Below are positions 12,287 to 24,639 of a stretch of 64,000 nt of DNA, piece after piece (position 1 is the stretch's first letter; each line of letters starts with the position of its first letter). Source of the DNA: Odobenus rosmarus divergens (Eukaryota; Chordata; Mammalia; Carnivora; Odobenidae). The stretch covers positions 5,347,387 to 5,411,386 of the forward strand of contig NW_004450276.1 of the NCBI RefSeq assembly GCF_000321225.1. The letters are read 5' to 3'. The translations under genes and the position numbers were made by a program. The notes below the pieces were generated by a model. It did no database searches. It was given only the letters and a program-made list of their open reading frames with translations, and was not told the origin of the DNA.

Positions 12287-13501
12287 AGATTTATTACAGG
12301 TAGCAAGAGACTTCGGAGATATAACCAGTGGACCTTCTTTAGATACTGATTCAAACAAACCATCTGTATAAAGGAGACGACTGGAGAAAATTGAACGTGA
12401 CTGAGAATTTAATAATATATTAAGAAATTATTATTCTTCTTTTAAGTTATGATAATATTATTGTGCTTACACTGGGGAAAGAAGTCCTTACTTCTTAAAG
12501 ATAACAATGAAACACTTAAGGGCAAGCTGATATGTCTGGGATTTGCTTTAAAATATTCTGGTTGGGGAGGGAGGAAGATGATGAAGGTGGGTAGAGAAAA
12601 CAAGAATGATAAAATACTGATTATTGTTGCAACTGGCTAATGTCTGCAGGTGACTCATTATGCTCTTCTTTCTGTGTTTGGATAAGTTTGAAGTCTCCAG
12701 AACAGAATTTTCCAAAAAGTTCACAAAGCACCATTTTACCTTTCTACTATTCCCTCCCACTACCCTGCAACAGAAACCCTCCACTCCCGATATCTTTGCT
12801 GTATAAGGATTATCCTTCATCTTAGATATCTTTGCCCAGATAACTTTGTAGATATGCGGTCCCACCCCCGCCTGGCTCTATGTCCATACAACAGTCTCTT
12901 GAAATTCTCTCCGGCACTTTTCTGAACTGTCCTTCAATACCCAGCTCAAATCCCTGCCTCCGCCCCAAAGGTTCCTCCCTGAGTACACCCAAATATCATG
13001 AGCATTCTCTTCCTTCTCCGGACTCTCAGAGCACTTCAAGTCAGTTGGTCTCTGTCATAGTTTGCTTTAATTTCTTGGTTATGTCTTAGTATTTTGCATA
13101 CCTGATTGGGTGTGATGCTCTCATAGGGCAGGAAGCATGTTTGTTTGTTACTCTCTTGGCTCAACCAATTTACCCCAGAATCTGTCCTAAATAATCTCAA
13201 CTAATTAGGAAATCATGGGGATGTCTCTTGAAAAACACTGACCTAAAGAATGACACATCGAGAAAAAAAAAAAAAAAAGAATAACACATTGAGATAGAAT
13301 CTGGAAACCTGAGTTAGTCCTTGCATTAGTCAGGATTGCAAGTGACAGAAAATTGGAATGTATTAATTCAAATAACTGGAAAGTTGAGGTATAGATTCAG
13401 AGACCTAATGATCTTTTCAGACCTGTCTCCCCCTTCCCTTTTCCCCATTTCTAAGCTTTGCTATTTGTAAGACCCAGCTTTTATCCACCTAGCTTAAAAA
13501 T
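12287..13501. other. No firm feature
   Basis: Possible diverged L2-like sequence around 13050-13180 (gggcaggaagcatgtttgtt). Otherwise nothing assignable. Confidence 0.5.
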
Positions 13502-13510
13502 ACTGAAAGA

Positions 13511-13718
13511 GGGGAGCCTGGGTGGCAGAGTCGGTTAAGCCTCCAACTCTTGGTTTCAGCTGAGATCCTGATCTCAGGGTCCTGGGACGGCGTCCCATGT
13601 AGGGCTCCCCACTCAGCTCAGAGTCTGCTTGAGATTCTCTCTCCCTCTCCCTCTGCCCTTCCCGCTCATTCTCTCTCTCTAAAATAACTAAGTAAATCTT
13701 TAAAAAAAACAAACAAAC
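13511..13718 (+). mobile_element. Can-SINE, CCAACTCTTGGTTTC subfamily
   Basis: Has the alternative body ctccaactcttggtttcagc and gagattctctctccctctcc. TSD actgaaaga (13502-13510, 13719-13727). Confidence 0.92.
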
Positions 13719-14109
13719 ACTGAAAGAAAGACAAGGTAATTTTTTTCTCCCAATACACATCCATACAAACCTCAGTGAAAGCTTCTGTTTGGTTCAGATT
13801 GCAGCTCAGTGTCCATCCTTCAGCCAACCACTGTGGTTAAGGAAATAGGGCACTGCAATTGGCCAGATCTGGCTCACACATGATCTCTGTGGTCAGTGGT
13901 TGGACAGACCAGTGAGATCTGCATGAAGGGGGTGGGGGGGTAGTGACAGCTCCCCAAGGGGAAGGGTAGTACAGTTAACAAAAGAATAGGGAAAGGAATG
14001 CTGGGAATAACCCATTTCCACCTCCCCAAAAAAGACCTTCACCACAGCCCTATTTCTCCCCAAATGGTCCTGAGCCAGCTGTTTAACAACGTAATAGTTG
14101 TCACACTTT

Positions 14110-14285
14110 GTTGCACTCTTACTGTGTATCAGCTAATGCACTAGTGCTTTGTAATGTAATTATAATTCCATTTATAAAATAATATAATGTATATACATTA
14201 TCTCTAGTTCTCTGGATAACCCAGTAAGGTAAGTATTATTAGACCCATTTTACAGATGAAAAAACTAAGACTTAAGTAGTCCAGT
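14110..14285 (-). repeat. MIR element
   Basis: taagtattattagacccatt and ttacagatgaaaaaactaag, MIR core in reverse. An AT-rich insertion lies in the first half. Confidence 0.65.
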
Positions 14286-14299
14286 GGATCTGTGTCTCA

Positions 14300-14878
14300 G
14301 TTTGGGCTGCTATAACAAAGTACCATAGACTGAGTAGCTTAGAAACAATAGAAATGGGGGCGCCTGGGTGGCTCAGTTGGTTAAGCGACTGCCTTCGGCT
14401 CAGGTCATGATCCTGGAGTCCCGGGATCGAGTCCCGCATTGGGCTCCCTGCTCAGCAGGGAGCCTGCTTCTCCCTCTGACCCTCCCCCCTCTCATGCTCT
14501 CTCTCTCTATCTCATTCTCTCTCTCAAATAAATAAAATCTTAAAAAAAAAAAAAGAAACAATAGAAATGTATTTCTACGGTTTTTCAGTTCTGAAGGCTA
14601 GAAGTCCAAGATCAGGGTGACAGCATGACGTGAGTTCTGGTGAGAGCCCTCCTCTGGCTTGCGGACTGACAATTTCCTATTGTATCTTCACATGGCAGGA
14701 TGTGAGAGAGGAAGCAATTCCCTCCTGACTCTTATCAAGGCCCTAATCCCATTCGGAAGGCTCTGCCCTCCCGACCTCATAATCACCTCCCAAAGGCCCC
14801 ACCTCCTAACGCTATCCCACTGGGAGGTAGGGTTTCAGTATACGAGTTTTGGGGAGGCCCATGCAGTCCATAACAATC
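14300..14878 (-). repeat. MaLR (MLT1-type) LTR split by a SINE
   Basis: Begins on + with gggctgctataacaaagtac and ends gcagtccataaca, with ttctgaaggctagaagtcca between. Interrupted by the SINE at 14357-14553. Confidence 0.82.
14357..14553 (+). mobile_element. Can-SINE, GCGACTGCC subfamily, inside an MLT1 LTR
   Basis: Diagnostic gcgactgcc, cctggagtcc and ctctgaccctc. Perfect 16-bp TSD agaaacaatagaaatg (14341-14356, 14554-14569) in the MaLR LTR. Confidence 0.97.
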
Positions 14879-15049
14879 TGTTCAAGGCCACCTTTGCTTT
14901 CTACCACCGCTGTATCTTTGTGCTTCAGTTGCTCTCTCTATGGGGAGTCCTGAGATCTCTCAACCTCACAGAGATGTTTTAAACATGAAGGAAAAAGAAC
15001 TATGGCAAGGCTTTGAGACTTACTCATTTCTCCCAGCAGGCCCAGCCTT

Positions 15050-15330
15050 GCATCTTTTCACATGTGGCCTTCCATGACTTCAAGGCTGTGTCTTCCACGG
15101 GGCCCTCCTGACACTTCCAATGACACCAGCGCTATCTCCTTGCTCTGGATTCCCTGGCACTGTCCACACAGTGCTCTCGGGGCATGTACGACCTTCTCTT
15201 CCTTATCGTAGACATGGATGTTAGCTCCCCCACTAAACTGTAAGCTATTGAGAAAGGGGACCAGTACTGATTCAATTTTATATACAGCATGTGTTTAGCC
15301 AGTATGTATAGGTTTTAAATAAACATGTTT
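15050..15330 (+). repeat. L2-like 3' end
   Basis: cccccactaaactgtaagct, gaaaggggaccagtactga and aggttttaaataaaca follow the L2 3' end order. Confidence 0.55.
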
Positions 15331-16327
15331 TAATTAATTAATACATTTGCTTAATTAATTAATGTGTGGGTAAGGAGTTCCCCTGTAAATTCAAGGTACA
15401 GCCATTTGGACTTCAAATAAAAGCACAGAATTTTGGAACCATAAGAGGTCACTGACATCAAGGCTCAGTTTGCAAACTATTTGTTACTGATCCACAGCAA
15501 ACTGGGTCAAGAAATTAAGATTAGCATTTAGTGATTTTTGTAGCAATTTGGCAGATTAGATTTATGTGCTGGATTAATAATAAAGAAAAAGTTAGACTTG
15601 TATTTTGTGTGCCTTTGGTTTTTAAGTTGATCTTTTTAATCATTTATTTTTACTGTATTTTACCAAGTATCAGTCCAAAATGGATTGGAAGTGAAAAAAA
15701 CGAATTCTTTACCAGAGATCATTTGAGCAGCATGGATGTCTTCTAAATCCCCAGTCAGAGCAGGAGCCTTTCCTCTATTTCTGGCCAACTTGCCTCTTTT
15801 TAACACTTTCTAGGGGAACATTCACACCATTAATTCCCACTTGCAGATTGTTTCATGACTTAACTACTCCTATTCTGGCCTTGGAAGGTTCTCTATCAGA
15901 GAAGAAAACAGACTTCCTCAGCTGAGAGTGGAGTTAGGGATGGGGGGCGGTGACAGACTTCAGCAAGAAGTGGAAATTTCACTGACCTGATTTCTCAGGC
16001 TCAGTTTTCTCATCTGCAAAATAAGAACTTTCCATTTCTGACATTTTATGATCCCACTATTCCTTCATGCACTTTTCTATCTCCCTGAGATATGAGGCAA
16101 GTTCCTGCCTCTGAAGAAGGGTCCACTGCAGCCCCGTCCCTTGAAAAAAGCTCCCTCTTTGACATTTAGTGATGTGATTATACAACTAAGGTACATCCCA
16201 TGTATCACTTACATGGGATAAACAATATTATATTATTCAAAATCCAAATAAAATGGGCTTTCTGTAGGAAACAGATCTCTGCTCTCCTACACGTTGTACA
16301 TTTTGTAGCAATAATAATAATAATAGA
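15331..16327. other. No feature recognised
   Basis: AT-rich start with taattaatta repeats (15330-15362), then ordinary DNA. Confidence 0.6.
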
Positions 16328-16565
16328 GCAAACAATTATTGAGTACCTAGTGTATGCCAGGCATTGGGTTAAGTGCTTTACATAAATTATCTCATTTATC
16401 TATCAAAATAACAGTTAAGAAGCTAATGTTACTATTCCCATTGTACAGACAAGAAAAATGAGGTATGGGGTAGGTTAAGAAATTTGCCCAAGGTATGTGA
16501 CTAAAGAGTGAGTGGACCAAGATTAGCATCCTGCTGATATGAACCCAGAGCCTGCATTCTGAACC
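16328..16565 (-). repeat. MIR element, nearly full-length
   Basis: gagtacctagtgtatgccag, gcattgggttaagtgcttta and tgtacagacaagaaaaatga through gagcctgcattctgaacca. Confidence 0.85.
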
Positions 16566-16779
16566 ACTGTAATATTAGAAGGAGGGAAACGAAAGGCATA
16601 AACAAATGAAAAATAGTGAAGTGTGCTGATTCTTCAATACAGGTGTCATATTTATTACACGGCAGCTCAGGATCCCAAAGGCACAAAAACTGAAGACTCC
16701 TAACCTTCTTAAGCTGTAGGCGTGGAACTGGCAGAGCATTGATTCTACCATGTCTTACTGATTAAAATAAGTCACAGGG

Positions 16780-16987
16780 GGCACCTGGGTGGCTCAGTTG
16801 TTAAGCGTCTGCCTTCGGCTCAGGTCATGGTCCCAGGATCCTGGGATCGAGCCCCGCATTGGGCTCCCTGCTCCGCAGGAAGCCTGCTTCTCCCTCTCCC
16901 ACTCCCCCTGCTTGTGTTCCCTCTCTCGCTGTGTCTCTCTCTGTCAAATAAATACATAAAATCTTAAAAAAATAAAATAAAATAAAA
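16780..16987 (+). mobile_element. Can-SINE, CAGTTGTTAAGC form
   Basis: Full-length young copy. Perfect 11-bp TSD aagtcacaggg (16769-16779, 16988-16998). Confidence 0.95.
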
Positions 16988-17782
16988 AAGTCACAGGGTT
17001 ATCCCTAATGGGATGGGCCCACACAGGAGTTATGGTTCACTGGGGGTCATCTTTGGAAATGAGCTACTTTGTCACTAAGCCAATAGAGAGAACATAAGAT
17101 ACGATACTAAAAAAAAAAAAAAAAATACTCCATTAAGCCAGTGAAAGCAGAAAAGGGAGGAAAAGTAATAACAAAGAATAAAGAGAACTAAAAAATGGCA
17201 AGATGGAAGATTTAAACTTAAGCATATCAATAGTTACATTAAATATAAATGGACTACAGACTCCAACTGTAAGACAGAGATTGTCAGACAAGATTTAAAA
17301 AAAAAAAAGCAAAGCCCTACTACATGTAATCCAAAAGAAACCTACTTTAATATTAAGACGTAGATTCGTTAAAAATAAAATAATCAGAAAAAGATATAGA
17401 GTGCAAGCACTAGTCACAAAAAAAGGAGGAATGACCATATTAATATCAACCAAAGAAGACTTTAGGTTAAGACATATCATCAGAAATAAAGAGAGACATT
17501 TCATATTGACAAAAGCTCAGTTCATCATGATGACATAGTGATTCTAAATGTATACGTATTTATAAATAGGGCTTTTAAATACGTGAAGGAAAAACTGACA
17601 GTACCAAAGAGATAGAAAGACCCACATTTGCTATACAAGATCTCAACATTCCTTATTCAGTAACTGATAGAACAAGGGTCAGACAATCAGAAGAATATAT
17701 ATAACATCACTAATAAAATCAATCAAAATTGCTCAGCTAACATTTATGGAAGCTACATCTAACAACTGTAGAATACAGTTTT

Positions 17783-17973
17783 GTTTTGGTTTTTTAAGAT
17801 TTTATTTATTTATTTTTGAAAGACAGAGTGCCAGCACAAGCAGGGGTTGGGGGATAGGGAGAAGCAGACTCCCCACTGTGTAGGGAGCCTGATGTGGGAC
17901 TCGATCGGATGACCCCAGGATCATGACCTGAATCAAAGGCAGATGCTTAACCAACTGAGCCACCCAGGCGCCC
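17783..17973 (-). mobile_element. Can-SINE inside an old L1
   Basis: Reverse copy ending ccacccaggcgccc. Perfect 14-bp TSD tagaatacagtttt (17769-17782, 17974-17987). Confidence 0.95.
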
Positions 17974-18270
17974 TAGAATACAGTTTTTTAAAGTGGCATG
18001 GAACATTCATCAGTAAAGATCATGTGCTAGTATATAAAGTACGTCTCAATAAATTCAAAAGAATTGAAATCATAAAGAGTACATGTTCTAACTATAATGG
18101 AATTCAATTAGAAATTGACTGCAAAAAGAAATGTGAAATATCCAATTATTTTAATACTAAGAAACATACTATACAATAAAGTGTGGTTCAAAGAAGAAAC
18201 TAAAAGAAAAATTTCTAAGTATTTTGAACAGGGTGATATTGAAAGCATAGCATATCCAAAGTTGTGGGAT

Positions 18271-18565
18271 GAAATTGTACACCTGAAACTAACATAACAC
18301 TATATGTTAATTATACTGGAATTTTTAAAAATTCTAAATAATTTATAAATTAAACATTAAAATTTTAAAAAGTTAATAGGAAAACCAAATTCTCTTGCTA
18401 TTATGTGGGCTTAAAATAGCAACAGATATTTTATAATAACTTTTAAGTCAGCATCAGTTTTGAGGGGATAATGTCCATATGCCTTTATTTGTTTTAGCTC
18501 ATAAGACCAAGTATTTGGCATTAAAGTTACAAAACAAAAACAAACAAACAAACAAACAAAAAACT
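18271..18565 (+). mobile_element. Short truncated L1 3' end with extra downstream sequence
   Basis: Insertion within the older L1. The first 75-90 bp match an L1 3' terminus (tacacctgaaactaacataa). About 190 bp of non-L1-looking sequence then runs to a (CAAA)n/A-rich end at about 18530-18563. The flanks agttgtgggat (18260-18270) and agttgtaagat (18566-18576) form a candidate TSD, and old-L1 sequence resumes right after it. A single insertion with a 3' transduced segment is the simplest reading. A two-step history is possible. Confidence 0.6.
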
Positions 18566-19426
18566 AGTTGTAAGATATCGACTAAAGCAATGTTTAGGAA
18601 ATGTATAAGTTTAAATGTGTATATTAGAAAAGAAGTTTAAAATCAGTGATCTATGCTTCCACCTTAAGAAGCTAGGAAAAGAAAAGTCACACAAAAGTAA
18701 TAAGAGGAAAAAATTAATATAAGAACAGAAATCAGTGAACTAGAAATTGGCAAAGAATAAAGTACAATCAAAACTTGGGTTCTGGACAAGATAAGTAAAA
18801 TTGATAAACCTCTAGATAGACTGATCACAGATAAAAGAAGATAAGATACAAATTGTCAATAGCAGGAGTAAGAGAGTAAACACTATGAATCCTACAGATA
18901 TAAAAAGGAAAATAAGGGAATATTATGAAAACATTTATGCCAATGAACACGAGGAACTTAGATAAAGTGGAAAATTTTCCTGAATGACATAAATTACCAA
19001 AACTAACACAAAATAAATAATCCAAATAATTTTACATCTATTAAAGCAGTTGAATTTGTAATTAAAAATTTTCTCATGAGAAAATTCCAAGACTTTCCTG
19101 GTGAGTTCTATCAAACATTTAAGGAAGAAATACTACCACTTTTATACAAAATCTTCCAGAAATTAGAGAAGGAGGGAACATACCCCAAATCATTTTATGA
19201 GGCAAGTATTACACTAAAATCAAAACTAGGTGAAGACATTGTAAGAAAAAGAAACTACAGATTAATATCCTTCATAGATACATAGGGATCACAGGTACGA
19301 AAATCTTCAAAGACTGGCACACTGAATGTTAAATATTAAGGGATATATTAAAAGAGTGATATATCATAACCAAGTGAAGTTTATCTCAACAATGTAAGAT
19401 TATTTCCATATTTAAAATTCAATCAA

Positions 19427-19760
19427 GGGGAGCCTGGCTGGAGAGTATGTGATTCTTGATCTTAGGGTTGTAAGTTCAAGTCCCACGATGGGGATAGAGA
19501 TTACTTAAAAATAAAATCTCAGGGGCGCCTGGGTGGCACAGTCAGTTAAGCATCCAACTCTTGGTTTCTGCTCAGGTCGTGATCTCATGGTCGTGAGATT
19601 GAGCCCCACATCACACTCTGTGCTCAGTAGGTAGTCTGCTTGAGATTCTCCATCTCCATCTGCCCTCCCTCTCATGCTCTCTCTCTCAAATAAATACATA
19701 AATCTTTTTTTAAAAAATAAATAAAAATAAAATAAATTTTTTTGAAAAATAAAATAAAAT
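19427..19760 (+). mobile_element. Short CT-poor Can-SINE carrying a second SINE in its tail
   Basis: Old head at 19427-19520 (ggggagcctggctgg...ataaaatct), A-rich tail resuming at about 19736-19760. TSD aaaattcaatcaa/aaaattcaaccaa (19414-19426, 19761-19773). The nested copy is listed separately. Confidence 0.85.
19521..19735 (+). mobile_element. Can-SINE nested in the SINE at 19427
   Basis: CCAACTCTTGGTTTC-type copy inserted in the A-rich tail of the older SINE; the flanking A-rich DNA hides the TSD. Confidence 0.88.
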
Positions 19761-19926
19761 AAAATTCAACCAATATAATTCACCACACTAACGGAATAAA
19801 GGAGAAAAATCATATGGTTATTTCAATAGATGCAGCAAAAGAATTCAACAAAATTCAACAACCATGTATGATAAAAATAAATGCACAAGAAAACAGGGCA
19901 AAGAATATCTACAAAAAAACTTCCAG

Positions 19927-20130
19927 TTGGGGCACATGGGTGGCTCAGTCAGTTAAGCATCAGACTCTCGATTTTGGCTTAGGTCATGATCTCAGGGTCA
20001 TGGGATCAAGCCCCGTGTAAGGCTCTTTCTGGGCATGAAGCCTGCTCAAGATTCTCTCTCTTCCTCTCCCTCTACCCCTCCCTCTCCCCCCCCACTGCTC
20101 TAGCTTTCTCTCTCTCTCTCTAAAAAAAAA
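19927..20130 (+). mobile_element. Can-SINE, CAGACTCTCGATTTTGG type
   Basis: Inserted in old L1 RT sequence. acttccag and actttcag at the two ends are the likely TSD. Confidence 0.88.
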
Positions 20131-20345
20131 GACTTTCAGATAAAATCATATTTGATGGGGAAATGCTGAATGTTCTGTCCACTCTCACCAGTTCCATTCA
20201 ACATTTGATTCAAGTTCTTAGTTATTGAAATAAGACAAGAAAAATAAATAAAACACATACAGATTGGAAAGGGAAGATCTGCATTCATAGGTGAAATAAT
20301 TATTAACAAAGAAGTTGTAAAGAATCCATAAAACTCAAATTCTCT

Positions 20346-20968
20346 CAGTTCGGTGTTCCTTGGTTTTAAGTAAATGCAGTTTGAAGTGTTGGGAAGGTAC
20401 CTGCATGGATAAACTTAAATTTGTCAGGCATTCTCATCTAGAAATTCTATTCTGAAGTACAAGCCAATTAACCATATAAATACTTTTATCCCAGGTATCT
20501 TTACCCAATCATCTGCATAGATTCGACTAACATGCAAATCAATAAACAAATATATATATAGATATCAATTTTGAGAAGTTCCATGCAAAATGAGAAAAAT
20601 GTCTAAGAAATCTGAGTTTAGGAACCAAAATTCAAAGATTCTAGAGTCTTCCTAAATAGAATGCTCAGAACAAAACTGATGGTATCAGGTAAATCATGAC
20701 CTGAGCAACAGCCTGGATCCTGTCTTGGGTAGTGACTCTGTGTGAAAAAAGAAATAAATTTGGGGAATAGAATAGATTCTATAGTTGGAAAACTAATTAA
20801 ACTCTTTCTTATGAGAGTTGAACTATTTCTTAAAACATGAAGTTAGACATTTTATTAAGTGTTTAAGAAACATGAAATAAAATAACTAATAATATGTCAT
20901 AGGCTATACCACAATTAAAACTTTAAATGCAGAAAATGTATTTTCAACAAAATGCATACATGAAGATT
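20346..20968. other. No feature recognised
   Basis: AT-rich DNA between two L1 fragments. Confidence 0.6.
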
Positions 20969-21440
20969 CAAGAGCCTACCTTTTTTTTTTTATTAACGTA
21001 TAATGTATTCTTTGTTTCAGGGGTACAGGTCCATGATTCATCAGTCTTACACAATTCACAGTGCTCACCATAGCACATACCCTCCCCAGTGTCCATCACC
21101 CAGCCACCCCATCCNNNNNNNNNNNNNNNNNNNNNNNNNNNNNNNNNNNNNNNNNNNNNNNNNNCCCACCCCCCCCTCCACTCCAGCAACCCTCAGTTTG
21201 TTTCCTGAGATTAAGTCTCTTATGGTCTGTCTCCCTCTCTGGTTTCATCTTGTTTCATTTTTCCCTCCCTTTCCCTATGATCCTCTGTCTTGTTTCTCAA
21301 AGTCTTCATATCAGTGAGATCACATGATAATTGTCTTTCTCTGATTGACTTACTTCGCTTAGCATAATACCCTCTAGTTCCATCCATGTCATTGCAAATG
21401 GCAAGATTTCATTTTTTTTTTTGATGGAAGGGCCTACCTT
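20969..21440 (-). mobile_element. 5'-truncated carnivore L1 3' UTR, contains assembly gap
   Basis: T run at about 20981-20991 (A tail on the minus strand), then L1 3' UTR sequence on the minus strand, including the purine-rich tract (pyrimidine-rich on +) around the 50-N gap at 21115-21164. The far end has the ORF2-terminal region read in reverse (ccatccatgtcattgcaaatgg on + around 21382). gagcctacc and gggcctacc at the two ends are a likely TSD. Confidence 0.85.
21115..21164. other. Assembly gap (50 N)
   Basis: Lies in the pyrimidine-rich part (on +) of an L1 3' UTR; C-rich runs sit on its right edge. Confidence 0.98.
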
Positions 21441-21684
21441 TTAACCTAATAATTCTATTCCTGGGATTTAAGCCTACAGAAATATAAAATTCATAAATTG
21501 TTTATGTACAAAAATGTTCTAATGAACATTTTAAATTAATTAAACGTTTATTAGAACATTTTTTAACAATAAAAAAGTGGATTCTGCCTAGATGTCCAAC
21601 AAAAGTGAACCAGCGTTCAACCACAGGACAGGCTATTGTATAGATGTATGATATATGGCAAGATTCAGTAATATGGAGGAAATA

Positions 21685-22165
21685 AGAATTGCTAACATTT
21701 ACTGAGCACTTTCTGAAAGCCAGCCATGGTGTTAAAAGCTTGACACACATTAGCTCATACCATCTTCCTTTTAGAAAAGTCGTTTCATTGTCCCGTTCTT
21801 AGAAATGAGAAAGTTGGGGCACCTGGGAGGTGCAGTCAGTTGGGCGTCTGACTCTTGGTTTTGGCTCAGGTGGTGATCTCATGGTGGTGGGATGGAGCCC
21901 CACATCAGGCTCCACGCTGAGCGTGGAGTTTGCTTGAGATCCTCTCTCCCTTCCCTCTCCCTCTGCCCCTCCCACTCATTCTCTCTCTCTCTCTCTAAAA
22001 TAAATAAGTGAATCTTAAAAAAAAAAAAAAAAAGGAAGGAAGGAAGGAAAGAAATGAGAACATAAAGAGTAGAAAGGTTACTAACTTGACCAAAGTGACA
22101 CAGACACTAAGAGGAAGCTGGCATTTGAACCCAGGCAGTGTGACTCTAGAGCCTGCACTTAACCA
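21685..22165 (-). repeat. MIR element split by a SINE
   Basis: gctaacatttactgagcact (left part) and ggcatttgaacccaggcagt (right part) on either side of the SINE at 21815-22049. Confidence 0.85.
21815..22049 (+). mobile_element. Can-SINE with (GGAA)n tail, inside a MIR
   Basis: The A tail has grown a GGAA repeat (22034-22049). agaaatgagaa is duplicated (21801-21811, 22050-22060). MIR sequence lies on both sides. Confidence 0.9.
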
Positions 22166-24639
22166 CCCTGTTAAGTAGAAAATACAGGATGCAAAATTAT
22201 AGGAAAAAAAGATAATCTCTCCTACATCTTCAAAAGGGGAGAAAGATACGGAGGGAAAAAATACAATAGAAGATTAACAATGGCTTTCTCTAGATAAGGA
22301 GATTATGGATTTTTTCCTTTTTTACTTTCTGCATCATCTAGTTTTTCAATAATATAGACATCTATCACAGACATTCATTTTAATTCCCTTTCTAGTGCCT
22401 TTTTATGCCTGGTATTTTGAGTTAAAAAAGAGATTGCCCTCCCCCAAGTCTGCCCTCCAAGCCCACACCTAGGAGGGTTGGCTTATCACCCACAGCGCCA
22501 GGCAAAATTTACATTGAGACAATGTTACAATGTAGTCCTCAAAGCTGAAGACTCAGCCAGTTTGCCTGCACCAAGCCCTTCCTTCTAGTCTCACTTTCTG
22601 TGGCCCTCTCCATTGTCTCCCATTCCATCCCTTCCTCAATTTAGGAATCCCTTCCTCAACTTAGGAATCCCTTCCTCAACTTAGGAATCCCTTTGAGGAA
22701 AACCACCTGATGTAATTCACCTTTCTATCCTTCTTCAAGCCTAGACCAGTGCTTCCCATATCATATACCTCCCATATAATTTAACAAATGAAAACTTGAA
22801 AGCCAAAACATTATGACCAAAAAAATTTCTTGGAATAACAGATGTGACTAGATACTTCACAAGAGAGGAGAGTTTCTCTGACTGGTTGCATCAGATCCAG
22901 CTCCAAGAAGCCATGAGGGTAAAACCTTAGCCCTACAGTGCCCATCGTGGTGCCCGTCCAGATCCCCTCTGGTGGGGGTGGGGGCATGGAGGGCAGGAGA
23001 GTACAAGCGTAACTCCTCCAGCTGCTAGGAGTGTTAACTGCTAAAGGCTGAATCTGTGGCCCCTCACCAGAGGAAGACCACGTCCAGTGACTGGCCAGTG
23101 ACCTGGTACAAAGTCCCAACCCCCATGCCTCAATTTGGGACAACTCCAAAGTCCATCCCAGCTTCTGAGCTCTCTTGGGATTGGCTGAGGTCTTTGTTGT
23201 TACTGTGTTGTAGCTCAGCTGCTCCCTCTGCTCAACTTGCTTCCTTCACTCGGAGCTGTCCATACCAAGAGCACTCCTCAGTAGAACCTCTGCATACACA
23301 TCTCCATCTAGAGCCTGTTTCTCAGAAACCTGACTTCAGAGAACTTCCAGAAAATAGCAGGTCCCACCAGGGCCTTGTTGTTAATAAGATAAAAATTACT
23401 AGGATAAGTTGAAGCCAGAAATTCAGCCACGTGGGAGGACTCGAGACAGTATACCAAGTCTTAGGAAGGCAAGGAGCACGTTGAGGAGGGTGAGGAGTGG
23501 GGAGTGTTGGGGTACAAGTTCAGGGACGAGTGAGCAAGCACTGACAGGTGTAGGCAGATAAAGTCTGCTGGGTAGAGTGGGTGAGGAATGAGCAAAGCCA
23601 GTTTTAAATTACCCTAGCAAGGTGGTTGGTTAACCATGATCCAAAGATGAAAACAGATTTTATAGTGTCTGCTAGAAATCTGCAACAGTGATCCCAGGGG
23701 TGCAGATTACACAGCCACAAGGTCAGAAGCTTCAGGATAAAATCTGCCCCTAGTTGAGGCTAACAGAGAAATGTGGGGATTGCCCCTCAGGATACCCCAT
23801 AGAGACTCTGATTATAGTGAGCATTCAACAGGAGATAATATTTTTTTCCCATTAAATCCAGGTGCCAGCCAGAATCTCTGATAATCCCTGAAATTACTAT
23901 TGACACCAATTTACCTACCACATCATCATTTCACACCATTCTGACAACACATCTGGGAGGCACCAACGCTACCACCTCCGTGGCTGGGTCACGAAACCAC
24001 AACCATTAACTAATTGTACCCCTAAAGTTTTCCAAACCCAGAATCTAAGGCACATGAATATTTATATCTTCCGTCCCCAACTCAGGTGTTCCACACACTC
24101 ACAGGCTGGTCCAGCAACAACCCAGGACCCACATGACTGAAATCTGCTTGTCCAGTTGGGACTACGGCCCTTCACAGCCCCTGGCAGCCAGAAGTTTCCA
24201 AGGCAGGCAAAAGGCAGAACCCTGAGTGAGTGGAAAAGCAGGAAATGTACAGGCAAAGCTATCAGATTCTGTCAATCAACTTAAAACCTAACCAACCCAA
24301 CAGCAATCCAAAACATCAAAATCAAATACCCTTTGACCCCCACTTTCAGAAATTTACCACAGAGTTACTTGTGTATATGTGTTCACGAATATTAAGCAAG
24401 GGTAGTGGCTCTTTGTGTCACCAAGATGTCAGATGATATAATGTGAGCCACAACCCCTTATACTGAGATTCCCTCCAAAGCAACCACTGGTAAAATTAGC
24501 AAACTTTTACTAAAGTTTTGTGGGTCATCGACAAGGATCACAACACTAATAGCAAACAGCTTAGCTCACATTTTATTCGTTTTTGTTCTTAAGTCACCCT
24601 GTCTAGGAAAAATACACATTTTCCTCTGCTCTCGTATTT
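22166..24639. other. Mostly unassigned; possible old repeat near 23150-23340
   Basis: 23150-23340 (gattggctgaggtctttgtt ... ctccatctagagcctgtttc) resembles the end of a widespread mammalian repeat that I cannot name. The rest, apart from the 20-bp tandem repeat, is unassigned. Confidence 0.45.
22629..22690. repeat. 20-bp tandem repeat, three units
   Basis: Unit cttcctcaacttaggaatcc at 22651-22670 and 22671-22690, with a one-base variant at 22631-22650. Confidence 0.95.

Larger units (their letters stand above)
17128..20345 (+). mobile_element. Old L1 fragment (inter-ORF region to ORF2 RT) with later insertions
   Basis: The inter-ORF and endonuclease-region sequence begins after an A run near 17125. 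RT-region sequence is readable at 18580-19290, with the landmark SFYEASITL at about 19193-19219. Further RT sequence lies at 19774-19926 and 20131-20345. The reading frame is heavily broken. The element is interrupted by SINEs at 17783, 19427/19521 and 19927 and by a small L1-derived insertion at 18271-18565. The 3' end of the element is not present after about 20345. Confidence 0.8.
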
